Of a stretch of 57,260 nt of DNA, positions 30,850 through 41,288 are shown in pieces (the stretch's first letter is position 1; every line of letters begins with the position of its first letter). The translations under genes were made by a program, and so were the position numbers. The stretch comes from Ancalomicrobiaceae bacterium (GTDB taxonomy: Bacteria; Pseudomonadota; Alphaproteobacteria; Rhizobiales; Ancalomicrobiaceae). The DNA lies in assembly GCA_031291595.1 (NCBI GenBank), contig JARLIU010000155.1, forward strand, positions 1 through 57,260. Direction: 5' to 3'. The notes beneath the pieces are model-generated. The model saw only the letters and a program-made list of their open reading frames with translations, did not search any database and was not told where the DNA came from.

Positions 30850-31512
30850 ATGACCGCCGCCGACGCCCATCTGCCGTCCCCGACAGGGGCCGGGCATCGT
30901 CCAAGCCGCTGGATTCTAACCGCGCTCGACGGGGTGAAGCCGGATGGGCACGTGCTCGACGTCGCCTGCGGGGCCGGGCGGCATGCGCGCGCGGCGCTGA
31001 CACGCGGCTTGCGCGTCACCGGCATCGATATCGATGCGGCCGGCACGGCGGATCTGATCGGGCAGGCGGGGTTTACGTTCATCGCCGCCGATCTGGAGAC
31101 GGGGGCCGCGTTTCCTCTGGCGGGACAGCGCTTCGACGCGGTGGTCGTCAGCAACTATCTGCATCGCCCGCTGATGTCGGCCCTCACCGCCGCCGTGGCG
31201 AGCGATGGCGTCCTCGTCTACGAAACCTTTGCCAACGGCCAGGAGCGGCGCGGCCGCCCAGCCAATCCGGCCTTTCTGCTCAGGCCGAACGAACTGGCGG
31301 AGGCCGCGATTGCCGGTGGACTCGTCATCGTTGCCTGCGAGCAGGGGGTGGTCGGCGACGCGGCAACCGGGCCGATCGTGCAGCGCATCATCGCCGTCGG
31401 CCGCGCGCATCCCTGGGCATCCGGGGCGCCGCGCCTGATCGAAGCAGCTCAGGGTGAAGGCGGCCGGGCCGATGCCCCGCCCCTTGTCGCGCGATCCAAT
31501 CGCCCGACATAA
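30850..31512 (+). CDS. Class I SAM-dependent methyltransferase
   Basis: VLDVACGAGRHARAALTRGLRVTGIDID; DAVVVSNYLHRPL. Confidence 0.83.
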   Translation: MTAADAHLPSPTGAGHRPSRWILTALDGVKPDGHVLDVACGAGRHARAALTRGLRVTGIDIDAAGTADLIGQAGFTFIAADLETGAAFPLAGQRFDAVVVSNYLHRPLMSALTAAVASDGVLVYETFANGQERRGRPANPAFLLRPNELAEAAIAGGLVIVACEQGVVGDAATGPIVQRIIAVGRAHPWASGAPRLIEAAQGEGGRADAPPLVARSNRPT

Positions 31513-31541
31513 GGGGCAGCAACTCGTTCAGCGGTCGGCCC

Positions 31542-33011
31542 ATGCAGTTTCCGTTCGACAATACCTACGTGCAGCTGCCGGAGAGCCTGTTCTCGCGCGT
31601 CCGGCCGACGCCGGTCAAGGCGCCAAGGCTCATCGCCTTCAACCGGGGGCTGGCCGAGACCCTCGGCATCGCCGTGCCGGATGACGAGGCGGACCTCGCC
31701 GAGATCTTTTCCGGCAACCGCCTGCCGCAAGGAGCCGAGCCGCTGGCCATGGCCTATTCCGGCCACCAGTTCGGTCAGTTCGTGCCGCTGTTGGGCGATG
31801 GCCGCGCCATTCTCGTCGGCGAGGTCAGGGATGCAGCCGGGCAGCGCTACGATATCCAGCTGAAAGGCGCCGGGCTCACCCCGTATTCGCGGCGCGGCGA
31901 CGGGCGGTCGGCGCTCGGGCCGGTGATGCGCGAGTATCTCGTCAGCGAAGCGATGGCGGCGCTTCAGATCCCGACGACGCGGGCGCTTGCCGCCGTTGCG
32001 ACGGGCGAGACGGTGGTGCGCGAGCGGTTTCTCCCCGGTGCGGTGATGACCCGCGTCGCGCTCAGCCACATCCGCGTCGGCACCTTCCAGTATGTCGCGA
32101 CTTCCGGCGACGTGGCGGCGCTGAAGCGGCTTGCCGATTACGCCATCGAGCGGCTCTATCCGCAGCTTGCCGGAAGCGAGGCTCGCTACGAGCGTTTCCT
32201 GGAAGCCGTCATCGCGCGGCAGGCCTCGCTCGTCGCCCGCTGGATGCACATCGGTTTCGTGCATGGGGTGATGAACACCGACAATAGCTCGATTTCCGGT
32301 GAGACCATCGACTTCGGTCCCTGCGCCTTCCTCGATGCCTATCATCCGGGAACCGTGTTCTCCTCGATCGACGAGATGGGCCGCTACGCTTTCGGCAACC
32401 AGCCGCGCATCATGTTGTGGAACCTGACGCGGCTGGCGGAAGCGCTCATACCGCTGTTGGCCGAGACCCAGGAAGCGGCGATCGCCAAGGCGGAAGCCAG
32501 TCTCGCGACGTTCAAGCCGGCGTTCGAGGCGGCCTTCGAGGCCGGCGTCAGGGCCAAGCTCGGGTTTGCAACGCCCGAGCCCGACGACATGGCGCTCGCC
32601 ACCGAGTTCTATCGGCTGATGGCGGCGGGGACGGTCGATTTCACCCTGGCGTTCCGGCGCTTGGCCGACGCGGCTCTCGGAGAGCTGGCCGATGCCAGCG
32701 TCCGGCAGCTGTTCGCAGCAGCCGAGGGGTTCGATCTCTGGGCGATGCGCTGGCGCGAGCGGCTGGCGCACGAGTCGGGCGGATCGGAGGCGGCGCAGGC
32801 GTTGATGCGCTCGGTCAATCCGGCGGTGATCCCGCGCAATCACCGGATCGAAGCGGTGATCAAAGCCGCGATTAAGGCGGGAGATTTCGACCCCTTCCAC
32901 CGGCTCGCCGCCGCGCTCGCCGACCCCTACTCCGTCCGACCGGAGTTTCAATGGGCGGAACAGCCGCCGAAGCCGGACGAACGGGTGCTGCAGACGTTCT
33001 GTGGGACGTAA
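31542..33011 (+). CDS. selO: SelO (YdiU/UPF0061) pseudokinase-fold protein adenylyltransferase
   Basis: FDNTYVQLPESLFSRVRPTPVKAPRLIAFN, YSGHQFGQFVPLLGDGRAILVGEV, DIQLKGAGLTPYSRRGDGRS, HGVMNTDNSSISGETIDFGPCAF. Confidence 0.96.
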   Translation: MQFPFDNTYVQLPESLFSRVRPTPVKAPRLIAFNRGLAETLGIAVPDDEADLAEIFSGNRLPQGAEPLAMAYSGHQFGQFVPLLGDGRAILVGEVRDAAGQRYDIQLKGAGLTPYSRRGDGRSALGPVMREYLVSEAMAALQIPTTRALAAVATGETVVRERFLPGAVMTRVALSHIRVGTFQYVATSGDVAALKRLADYAIERLYPQLAGSEARYERFLEAVIARQASLVARWMHIGFVHGVMNTDNSSISGETIDFGPCAFLDAYHPGTVFSSIDEMGRYAFGNQPRIMLWNLTRLAEALIPLLAETQEAAIAKAEASLATFKPAFEAAFEAGVRAKLGFATPEPDDMALATEFYRLMAAGTVDFTLAFRRLADAALGELADASVRQLFAAAEGFDLWAMRWRERLAHESGGSEAAQALMRSVNPAVIPRNHRIEAVIKAAIKAGDFDPFHRLAAALADPYSVRPEFQWAEQPPKPDERVLQTFCGT

Positions 33012-33054
33012 GAAGTTCGTTGTGATGCCGGACAGGACGGGTGCGCAAGTCGGC

Positions 33055-33093
33055 CGGACCCCTCTCCTGCCCTTCGGGCAGGAGAGGGGTCCG
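33055..33093. terminator. Perfect 18-bp hairpin (UUCG apex) between convergent selO and ccr
   Basis: CGGACCCCTCTCCTGCCC-TTC-GGGCAGGAGAGGGGTCCG; 18/18 complementary; followed by short TTT. Confidence 0.65.
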
Positions 33094-33106
33094 TTTCCGT
33101 TGTGTC

Positions 33107-34390
33107 TCATCCCGCCTCGCGCGCGTCCTCCAAGGTCCTGAGGCCCGTGCGCGGCGCCGAGACGAGCACCGCCATGTTGCCCGGCGCATGCTGGTTGTTC
33201 CACATCTTCATGTGGGCAAGCGGGATCTGCTCCCAGGAGAACACCTCGGACATGCAGGGATCGATACGCTGGTCGAGGACGAAACGGTTGGCGGCGGCCG
33301 CCTGTTTCAGATGGGCGAAATGTGAGCCCTGGATGCGCTTCTGGTGCATCCAGACGTAGCGGGCATCGAAGGTGATGTTGAAGCCGGTGGTGCCGGCGCA
33401 GAACACCACCATGCCGCCGCGCTTGACGACGAAGCAGGAGGTCGGGAAGGTTGCTTCGCCGGGGTGCTCGAACACCATGTCGACGTTGACGCCCTTGCCG
33501 GTGATATCCCAGATCGCCTTGCCGAAGCGCCGGACTTCCTTGAACCAATGATCATATTCCGGCGAGCCGACCTTGGGCAGTTGGCCCCAGCAGTCGAAGT
33601 CCTTGCGGTTGACGACGCCGCGGGCGCCGAGACTCATCACGTAGTCGCGCTTGCCTTCATCCGAGATCACGCCGATGGCATTGGCGCCGGCCGCCGCGCA
33701 GAGTTGCAAGCCGACCACCCCGAGCCCGCCCGAGGCACCCCAGACGAGCACGTTCATGCCGGGCTTCAGCTCATGCGGCTCGTGGCCGAACAGCATGCGG
33801 TAGGCGGTCGCCAGCGTCAGCGTGTAGCAGGCGCTTTCTTCCCAGGTCAGGTGCTTCGGCCGCGGCAGCAACTGGCGGGCCTGCACCCGGCAGAACTGAG
33901 CGAAGGATCCGTCCGGCGTCTCGTAGCCCCAGATGCGCTGGCTCGACGACAGCATCGGGTCGCCGCCGTTGCACTCCTCGTCGTCCCCGTCGTCCTGATT
34001 GCAGTGGATGACGACTTCGTCGCCGACTTTCCAGGTCTTCACCTTGGAGCCGACCTTCCAGACGATGCCGGCGGCGTCGGATCCGGCGATGTGGAAGGGC
34101 TGCTTGTGCACGTCGAACACCGAGATCGGCGTGCCGAGCGCGGCCCACACGCCGTTGTAGTTGACGCCGGCGGCCATGACGAGGACGAGCACCTCGTGGC
34201 TGTCGATCTCCCAGGTGGGCAGGACCTCGATTTGCATGGAGGTTTCGGGCGGTCCATGCCGCTCGCGCCGGATCACCCAGGCGTACATGTTGGCAGGCAC
34301 GGTCCCGAGCGGCGGAATTTCGCCGATCTCGTAGAGGTCCTTCACCGCACCTGCCGGCGTATCGGAAGCGCCCAATGCCGTCGTCGTCAT
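33107..34390 (-). CDS. ccrA: Crotonyl-CoA carboxylase/reductase
   Basis: KDLYEIGEIPPLGTVPANMYAWVIRRERHGPPETSMQIEVLPTWEI..., NYNGVWAALGTPISVFDVHKQPFHIAGSDAAGIVWKVG. Confidence 0.95.
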   Translation of the reverse strand: MTTTALGASDTPAGAVKDLYEIGEIPPLGTVPANMYAWVIRRERHGPPETSMQIEVLPTWEIDSHEVLVLVMAAGVNYNGVWAALGTPISVFDVHKQPFHIAGSDAAGIVWKVGSKVKTWKVGDEVVIHCNQDDGDDEECNGGDPMLSSSQRIWGYETPDGSFAQFCRVQARQLLPRPKHLTWEESACYTLTLATAYRMLFGHEPHELKPGMNVLVWGASGGLGVVGLQLCAAAGANAIGVISDEGKRDYVMSLGARGVVNRKDFDCWGQLPKVGSPEYDHWFKEVRRFGKAIWDITGKGVNVDMVFEHPGEATFPTSCFVVKRGGMVVFCAGTTGFNITFDARYVWMHQKRIQGSHFAHLKQAAAANRFVLDQRIDPCMSEVFSWEQIPLAHMKMWNNQHAPGNMAVLVSAPRTGLRTLEDAREAG

Positions 34391-34675
34391 CCTAGCCTCC
34401 CTGGAGCGTGTGGGCCGGCTTCAGCGCCGTCTTGTTGTCCGCCACTCGATTGTGCAGCGCAGTATAGCGGGTCGCCGCCCCGGCCGACCATTCGACCAAA
34501 GAGGCTGACGGCGTAGACATTGGGCCAATTTCGCCGAATGTCGTCTGGCTGGGTGGTGGAAACACGGCACGCCCGGCCGGCCGATGGTCAAATGGCTGCC
34601 GAACCGGCATAATCGCAGCGCAATTGGCAGGCGTGCGTCGGGGAGCCCCTCTCCGGCGCCGACGGAGCGGGCAGG

Positions 34676-34978
34676 ATGCTGGCGGATATTCCCAATCAAA
34701 CCTGGACCTGGCTGGTGATCGGCCTCGTCATCGCCGGGGCGCTGTTCGGCTGGTTGGCGGACCTCATGCTCGGCCGGCGCGGCATCGGCTCGATCTTCAG
34801 CATGGTGTTGACCACGGCCGCGGCCTACGGCGGGCTGAAGGCGATGGATTGGGCAATCCTGCATAATTATGTCCCCTACAATTCCCGTGGCGCCGTCGCG
34901 TTTGCCATGGCGGCGATCGTCACGGCGACGCTGGCGCTGATCTTGGCTTGTGGTCTAAAGCGGCTGCTCTGGCGCTGA
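34676..34978 (+). CDS. Small three-TM membrane protein, uncharacterised
   Basis: TWLVIGLVIAGALFGWLADLMLGRRGIGSIFSMVLTTAAAYGGL...; hydrophobic helices. Confidence 0.6.
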   Translation: MLADIPNQTWTWLVIGLVIAGALFGWLADLMLGRRGIGSIFSMVLTTAAAYGGLKAMDWAILHNYVPYNSRGAVAFAMAAIVTATLALILACGLKRLLWR

Positions 34979-35180
34979 TCCACGGTTGCGATATTCCCGC
35001 ATTGGATGTGCCGTCAGACCATAGGCGCAGGTCCCGGCTCTTGACGCAGCGCACAATGGCGGCTTTGGCTGAGGGGGCGTGACGCGCCGAAAAGATCGTG
35101 CAAGCACAGGCGCGGCAGCCACGCGGGTTCGCAGCCGATCGCAGGTCGCTTGAGCCACGAAACCATCCGGGAGGTGAGCC

Positions 35181-37160
35181 ATGTCCCTCGACACAGCCGA
35201 CAAGCCGTGGATCTTCCGCACCTATGCCGGCCATTCGACCGCGGCGGCTTCCAACCTGCTCTATCGCGCCAATCTGGCGAAGGGCCAGACGGGGCTTTCC
35301 GTGGCCTTCGACCTGCCGACGCAGACGGGCTACGATCCGGACCACGCGCTGTCGCGCGGCGAGGTCGGCAAGGTCGGCGTGCCGATCGCGCATCTGGGCG
35401 ACATGCGGGCGCTGTTTCGCGGCATCCCGTTGGACAAGATGAACACGTCGATGACCATCAATGCCACCGCGCCCTGGCTGTTGGCGCTCTATGTGGCGGT
35501 CGCCGACGAACAGGGTGCCGACCGCAAAGCCCTCGCCGGCACGACGCAGAACGACATCATCAAGGAATACCTGTCGCGCGGCACCTACGTGTTCCCGCCG
35601 GCGCCGTCGTTGCAGCTGACCAACGACGTCATCGCCTGGACTTACCACCAGATGCCCAAGTGGAATCCGATCAACGTCTGCTCCTATCATCTGCAGGAGG
35701 CGGGGGCGACGCCGGTGCAGGAACTGGCCTTCGCGCTCGCCATAGCCATGGCTGTGCTCGATCAGATGAAGGCGTCGGGCGCCGTGCCGGAGGCTGAATT
35801 CGGCGAGGCGGTCGGCCGCATCTCGTTCTTCGTCAATGCCGGGATGAAGTTCATTACCGAGATCTGCAAGATGCGGGCTTTCGGCCGGCTGTGGGACGAG
35901 ATCACGCTGGCCCGCTACGGCGTCACAGAGGCGAAGAACCGCCGTTTCCGCTACGGCGTGCAGGTGAATTCGCTCGGGCTGACCGAAAGCCAGCCGGAGA
36001 ACAACGTGTATCGCATCCTGATCGAGATGCTGGCGGTCACCCTGTCGCGCGACGCCCGCGCCCGCGCCGTGCAGCTGCCGGCCTGGAACGAGGCGCTCGG
36101 CCTGCCGCGGCCCTGGGATCAGCAATGGTCCTTGAGGATGCAGCAGATCCTGGCCAATGAGACCGACCTCCTGGAATTCGCCGATATCTTCAACGGCTCC
36201 AAGGAGATCGAGGCAAAGGTCGAGGAACTCTGTGTCGATGCGCGTGCCGAACTCGGGCGCATCGAGGCGATGGGCGGAGCGGTCAAGGCGGTCGAATCGA
36301 GCTACATGAAGCGGCAGCTGGTCGAATCCAATGCCCGAAGGCTCGCTGCGATCGAATCGGGGGCGGCGACCGTCGTCGGCGTCAACCGGTTCACCGAGAG
36401 CGAGCCGTCGCCGCTGACCGGCGGCGATGGTGCGATCCTGACGGTGGCCGAACATGTCGAGGCCGAGGCCATCGAAGGGCTGAAGGCGTGGCGGGCGGCG
36501 CGCGACGGTCTGGCAGTTGAGCGGGCACTGGCCGATCTGAGGTCAGCTGCGGCCGAGGGGCGCAACATCCTGGAGCCGTCGATCGCCGCGGCGAAGGCCG
36601 GCGTCACCACCGGCGAATGGGGCGCGACGCTACGGTCGGTGTTCGGCGAATACCGCGCGCCGACCGGGGTGGGCGGCGCGGCGCACGATGGCGGCGGCGA
36701 TCTGGCCTCGGTGCGGGCCGCAGTCGAGGCGGTGTCGCGCAAGCTCGGCCGGCGGCTGAAACTGCTCGTCGGCAAGCCCGGGCTCGACGGCCATTCGAAC
36801 GGCGCCGAGCAGATCGCGGTCAGGGCGCGCGATTGCGGCTTCGAGGTCGTCTACGAGGGCATCAGGCTGACCCCGGCCGAGATCGTCAACGCAGCGATCG
36901 AGGAGAGCGTGCATGTCATCGGGCTGTCGATCCTGTCCGGCTCGCATCTGGCGCTGGTCGGCGACGTCATGGCACGGCTCGAGGCCAGCGGCGTCGACGA
37001 CGTACCGGTGGTCGTCGGCGGCATCATCCCGCCGGCCGACGAGGCGCGGCTGAAGGCGCTGGGGGTGGCGGCCGTCTATACGCCGAAAGACTTCCAGCTG
37101 ACCGACATCATGGCAGATATCGTCAGGATCGTTGCTGCCGCGGCTGACAGTCCAGGGTGA
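35181..37160 (+). CDS. ecm: Ethylmalonyl-CoA mutase (MeaA-type acyl-CoA mutase)
   Basis: KPWIFRTYAGHSTAAASNLLYRANLAKGQTGLSVAFDLPTQTGYDPDH; B12-binding GKPGLDGHSNGAEQIAVRARDCGFEVVYEGIR; divergent from ccr. Confidence 0.93.
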   Translation: MSLDTADKPWIFRTYAGHSTAAASNLLYRANLAKGQTGLSVAFDLPTQTGYDPDHALSRGEVGKVGVPIAHLGDMRALFRGIPLDKMNTSMTINATAPWLLALYVAVADEQGADRKALAGTTQNDIIKEYLSRGTYVFPPAPSLQLTNDVIAWTYHQMPKWNPINVCSYHLQEAGATPVQELAFALAIAMAVLDQMKASGAVPEAEFGEAVGRISFFVNAGMKFITEICKMRAFGRLWDEITLARYGVTEAKNRRFRYGVQVNSLGLTESQPENNVYRILIEMLAVTLSRDARARAVQLPAWNEALGLPRPWDQQWSLRMQQILANETDLLEFADIFNGSKEIEAKVEELCVDARAELGRIEAMGGAVKAVESSYMKRQLVESNARRLAAIESGAATVVGVNRFTESEPSPLTGGDGAILTVAEHVEAEAIEGLKAWRAARDGLAVERALADLRSAAAEGRNILEPSIAAAKAGVTTGEWGATLRSVFGEYRAPTGVGGAAHDGGGDLASVRAAVEAVSRKLGRRLKLLVGKPGLDGHSNGAEQIAVRARDCGFEVVYEGIRLTPAEIVNAAIEESVHVIGLSILSGSHLALVGDVMARLEASGVDDVPVVVGGIIPPADEARLKALGVAAVYTPKDFQLTDIMADIVRIVAAAADSPG

Positions 37161-37205
37161 CGCCTCGGCGTGGGACGCGGCGCCGTCGCGCAGTGCGAGC
37201 CTGAG

Positions 37206-37811
37206 CTACTCGGTGAAGACGTAGATGTTGGTGATGCGTTTTTCCGGCGGGGTCTTGGCCCGGTCGGTCTGATATTCCTCGACGACCCGTTTCATTGTCA
37301 GGTGATTGGCGGCCAGGTAGTCGTCGATGCGATTGTAGACTTGTTCCAGCCCGTCGAACGAGCCCTGGTGCACGAACTTCAGCACCTTGCCGGCCGGGCC
37401 GGCGCCGACCCGCACCTCGTCGGCCAGGTCCTCGGTCGGCTTCGCCTCGATCGGCACCATGGCCTTGTAGCTGAACTTCTCGTCGTCGCTGTCGGTGTAT
37501 TCGACCATCGGCACGCCGCTGGTACGCAGATTGAGCCGGCCGATCTCGCCATAGACGGCATGAAAGGCCGAGCCGAGCTTTTCCTCGGCGTCGTCCCACT
37601 TGCTCTCGCCGGTGACGAAAAGCACCGGGCGGGGTTGCAGCTGCACGGTTTCGGGCACGATCGGCGGCTTCGGCAGCGCCGCGGCGTCGGGGCTGTCGAG
37701 GCCGATCGGCGTCGGCGAGGGGGCGAGGCTGACGCTGGGTGCGGCGAAGGCGCAATGCGCGGCAATGAACAGTGCCGGTAGCGACAGGATGATCGAAACG
37801 ACTGCCATCAT
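37206..37811 (-). CDS. Exported protein with GyrI-like/AraC effector-binding-type domain
   Basis: N-terminal hydrophobic segment MMAVVSIILSLPALFIAAHCAFA; LRTSGVPMVEYTDSDDEKFSYKAMVPIE... small-molecule-binding-like fold. Confidence 0.62.
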   Translation of the reverse strand: MMAVVSIILSLPALFIAAHCAFAAPSVSLAPSPTPIGLDSPDAAALPKPPIVPETVQLQPRPVLFVTGESKWDDAEEKLGSAFHAVYGEIGRLNLRTSGVPMVEYTDSDDEKFSYKAMVPIEAKPTEDLADEVRVGAGPAGKVLKFVHQGSFDGLEQVYNRIDDYLAANHLTMKRVVEEYQTDRAKTPPEKRITNIYVFTE

Positions 37812-37974
37812 GGCTTCGATGTCTCCAGGCCACGTCCAGCCGCACGCGACCCGGATGATCTCCCGGCCACGCAATACCCCCTCTACGTTCCTAGAAGCGT
37901 AACGTGATTGGGGCAAGCGACAATTGGTCCAAGGTGGCTCGGCTCGGGTCGGCTTCCGGGCGGGGTTTTGGGGC

Positions 37975-39003
37975 TCAATCCGCCTCGGCCTTCAGCGGCC
38001 GTGTCATCAGCCGGACAACGGCGGCATCGACGGAGAGTGCGCCGGCAAGCACGTCGGCGACCGCGTGGGCGATCGGCATTTCCACGCCGCGTTCGCCGGC
38101 GAGTTCGATGGCGACGGCGGCGGTGAAGGCGCCCTCGGCGAGTCTGGCGCCGGGGCCGGTCAGTTCCGACAGCGGCCGGCCGGCGCCGATGCCGAGACCG
38201 AGGGAGAAATTGCGCGACTGCGCCGAGGCGGTGGACAGCATCAGGTCGCCGAGGCCCGAAAGCCCCATCAATGTCGACGGGCGTGCGCCGAGTCGGGCTG
38301 CCAGGCGTGACATTTCGGCAAAGCCGCGCGCCGTCAGCGCCGCCTGGGCGCTCGCCCCGAGACCGCGCCCCGCGACGATGCCGGCAGCGATGGCGATGAT
38401 GTTCTTCAAGGCGCCGCCGAGTTCGACACCGACGATGTCATCCGAGGCGTAGGGACGAAAGCTCGGCGAGGCCAAGGTCTCGGCGATTCGCTCGGCCAGC
38501 GCCATGTCGACGGCGGCGATGGTCAAGGCAGTCGGCAGGCCCTTGGCTACATCGACGGCAAAGCTCGGACCGGAGAGGACGGCCGGGCGGCATCGTGGCA
38601 GGGTTGCGGCGATGACTGCCGAGGGCGTGTCGTGGCTGCCGCGTTCGAGCCCTTTGGCAGCAGAGACGACCGGCGTGCCGGCTCGAATGATCGGCGCGAA
38701 CAGCGCGAGCGTCGCCCGCAGGCTTTGCGTCGGCACCGCGGCGATGACGAGGTCGGCCGATGCCGCGACGGCGGGATCGGTCGTGGCGGCAACCGGCGGA
38801 TCGAGCCCGAGTCCCGGCAGGTAGGCGGGATTGGTTGCAGTTTCGTTGATCGCCGTCACGGTAGCGGCATCGCGCGCCCACAGCACCGTGTCGCGGTCGG
38901 CGCGGGCGGCGACAAGGGCGAGCGCCGTGCCCCAGGCGCCGCCACCGAGCACGGCGACCCTGGCGAACGGGCCGACCGGGGGAACCTTGCCGCGGCGCGT
39001 CAT
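37975..39003 (-). CDS. gpsA: Glycerol-3-phosphate dehydrogenase [NAD(P)+]
   Basis: [60 protein letters not shown]. Confidence 0.95.
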   Translation of the reverse strand: MTRRGKVPPVGPFARVAVLGGGAWGTALALVAARADRDTVLWARDAATVTAINETATNPAYLPGLGLDPPVAATTDPAVAASADLVIAAVPTQSLRATLALFAPIIRAGTPVVSAAKGLERGSHDTPSAVIAATLPRCRPAVLSGPSFAVDVAKGLPTALTIAAVDMALAERIAETLASPSFRPYASDDIVGVELGGALKNIIAIAAGIVAGRGLGASAQAALTARGFAEMSRLAARLGARPSTLMGLSGLGDLMLSTASAQSRNFSLGLGIGAGRPLSELTGPGARLAEGAFTAAVAIELAGERGVEMPIAHAVADVLAGALSVDAAVVRLMTRPLKAEAD

Positions 39004-40118
39004 GCCTTGGCTCCCAGCCGGCCCGAGCCGATCTTCGGCGCTATCCGCTCGTCGAGCGGCCAGCGGGCGCGAGCCGCGGCGAAGCGATCGCCGATCGTCC
39101 TGTCGGCGAGGCGGCCGGCGGCGACGCGTTCGGCACCGGCCCAGGCGATCATGGCGCCGTTGTCGGTGCAGAGGTTGAGCGGGGGAACGATAAGCCGGGC
39201 ACCACGGCTGGCCGTCGCTTGAGCCAGCGCCGCGGCGATCGCCTTGTTGGCGGCGACGCCGCCGGCGACGACCAGGACAGGGCGGGCAATGCCGGTCGTC
39301 TCCCGGAACCGATCGAGCGCGACGGCCGCCTTGGCCGCCACGACATCGGTGACGGCAGCCTGGAAGGAGGCGGCGAGATCGGCGACATCGGCTTCGGTCA
39401 GCGGCGCCACGCTCTCGGCGGCATGTCGCACGGCGGTCTTCAGGCCGGAAAACGAGAAGTCCAGGCTGCCCTTACCGAGCATCGGTCGTGGCAGGTCGAA
39501 GCGGTCGGCGCGGCCGGATGCCGCCAGCCGCTCGACATGCGGGCCGCCGGGCGAGGGCAGGCCGAGCAGCTTGGCCGTCTTGTCGAAGGCCTCGCCGAGC
39601 GCGTCGTCGATGGTGGTGCCGAGCCGTTCGTAGTCGCCAAGCCCCTTGACGGCGACAAATTGGCTGTGGCCGCCGGAGACGAGGAGGAGGAGATACGGAA
39701 AGTCGAGCCCGTCGGTCAGCCGCGCCGTCAGCGCATGGCCCTCCAGGTGGTTGACCGCAACGACGGGGATGCCGGCGACCAGCGCGATCGCCTTGGCCGT
39801 CATCAGCCCGACGATGACGCCGCCGATGAGCCCCGGCCCCGCAGTCGCGGCGACCGCGTCGAGATAGGCAAAACCGACGCCCGCCTCCGTCAACGCCGCG
39901 GCGACGATGCCGTCCAACACCTCGACATGGGCGCGGGCGGCGATCTCCGGCACGACGCCGCCGTAGGCCGCGTGTTCGTCCACTTGCGTGCGGATGACGT
40001 TCGACAGGATCCGGCCGCTGCCGTCGGCCTCGCGCGCCACCACCGCCGCGGCGGTCTCGTCGCAGCTCGATTCCAGGCCGAGAATGAGGAGGTCTTTCGC
40101 CACGTCGTATCCGCTCAA
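39000..40118 (-). CDS. tsaD: tRNA N6-adenosine threonylcarbamoyltransferase TsaD
   Basis: [49 protein letters not shown]. Confidence 0.96.
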   Translation of the reverse strand: MSGYDVAKDLLILGLESSCDETAAAVVAREADGSGRILSNVIRTQVDEHAAYGGVVPEIAARAHVEVLDGIVAAALTEAGVGFAYLDAVAATAGPGLIGGVIVGLMTAKAIALVAGIPVVAVNHLEGHALTARLTDGLDFPYLLLLVSGGHSQFVAVKGLGDYERLGTTIDDALGEAFDKTAKLLGLPSPGGPHVERLAASGRADRFDLPRPMLGKGSLDFSFSGLKTAVRHAAESVAPLTEADVADLAASFQAAVTDVVAAKAAVALDRFRETTGIARPVLVVAGGVAANKAIAAALAQATASRGARLIVPPLNLCTDNGAMIAWAGAERVAAGRLADRTIGDRFAAARARWPLDERIAPKIGSGRLGAKA

Positions 40119-40331
40119 CCTTCTGCCGCCTGTCGTGCCCGGACCCGGCTTCGGCCCGATCCGCAGCGGATTGGACGCTGCTGCGAAAGAAGCGCGTCGA
40201 CGGCTCCGTTTCAGACCATCGGGAGAGATGGGCCAGTAGCGGGCAATGCCGGCTTGATCTATGAAGTCGACCGGCCCCTGGTCCCCGACCCCTGGCCCCG
40301 GTTCCCCGCTCTAGCACCCGGATCCCTGAAC

Positions 40332-41288
40332 GTGCAATCTCCGCTGTCGCAATTCTCCTCCGATCGGATCTGGCACATCGGCACGCGCGGCAGCCCGCTG
40401 GCGCTCGCCCAGGCGCACGAGGTCAGGGATCGGCTCGTCGCGGCAACCGGCTGGGACGCGGCGCGGTTCGAGATCCGGGTGATCAGGACGTCGGGCGATC
40501 GCATCCAGGACCGGCCACTGTCCGAGGTCGGCGGCAAGGGGCTGTTCACCAAGGAGATCGAGGAGGCGATGCTCGGCGGCGACGTCGATTTCTCGGTCAA
40601 TTCGGCGAAGGACATGCCGACCGTGCTGCCGGACGGGCTGGAGCTGTCGGCTTTCCTGCCGCGCGAGGACGTGCGCGACGCCTTCATCTCGCCCAGGGCC
40701 CAAACGATCGCCGGACTGCCCGAAGGCGCGGTCGTCGGCACTTCCTCGCTCAGGCGGCAGGCGATGGTGCGACGGCTCAGGCCGGATCTCAAAGTCGTCG
40801 ACTTTCGCGGCAATGTCGAAACGCGGCTGAGGAAACTGGCCGATGGCCTGGCGGACGCGACGCTGCTCGCCTATGCCGGCTTGCGGCGGCTGGGCAAGGC
40901 GGCGGCGGCGACCAGCCTGATCGCCACCGAGGATTTCCTGCCGGCGGTCGGTCAGGGCGCTATCGGCATCGAGAGCCGCACCGGCGACGCCGAGACAAAG
41001 CAGTTGCTTGACCTCATCCACGATCCTGCCACCGGCATTGCGCTCGCGGCCGAGCGCGCCTTCCTCGCCGTGCTCGACGGCTCGTGCAAGACGCCGATCG
41101 CCGGTCTGGCGAAGATCGATGGGGAGCGGCTGACATTTCGTGGCCAGATCCTGACGCCGGACGGGTCGAAGTCCTTGTCCGTGGCCCGCGACGGACTGTG
41201 CAGCGAGGCTGCCGCGATCGGCACGGAAGCCGGCAAGCGGCTGAAGGCCGAGGCCGGGCCGGAGTTTTTCGCGACGGGAGAGCGCTGA
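40332..41288 (+). CDS. hemC: Porphobilinogen deaminase
   Basis: [60 protein letters not shown] start inferred. Confidence 0.95.
   Translation: MQSPLSQFSSDRIWHIGTRGSPLALAQAHEVRDRLVAATGWDAARFEIRVIRTSGDRIQDRPLSEVGGKGLFTKEIEEAMLGGDVDFSVNSAKDMPTVLPDGLELSAFLPREDVRDAFISPRAQTIAGLPEGAVVGTSSLRRQAMVRRLRPDLKVVDFRGNVETRLRKLADGLADATLLAYAGLRRLGKAAAATSLIATEDFLPAVGQGAIGIESRTGDAETKQLLDLIHDPATGIALAAERAFLAVLDGSCKTPIAGLAKIDGERLTFRGQILTPDGSKSLSVARDGLCSEAAAIGTEAGKRLKAEAGPEFFATGER

Noticed and set aside
31449-33548. 699-aa minus-strand ORF antisense to selO
   Set aside because: Low-complexity shadow frame of a well-supported SelO gene.
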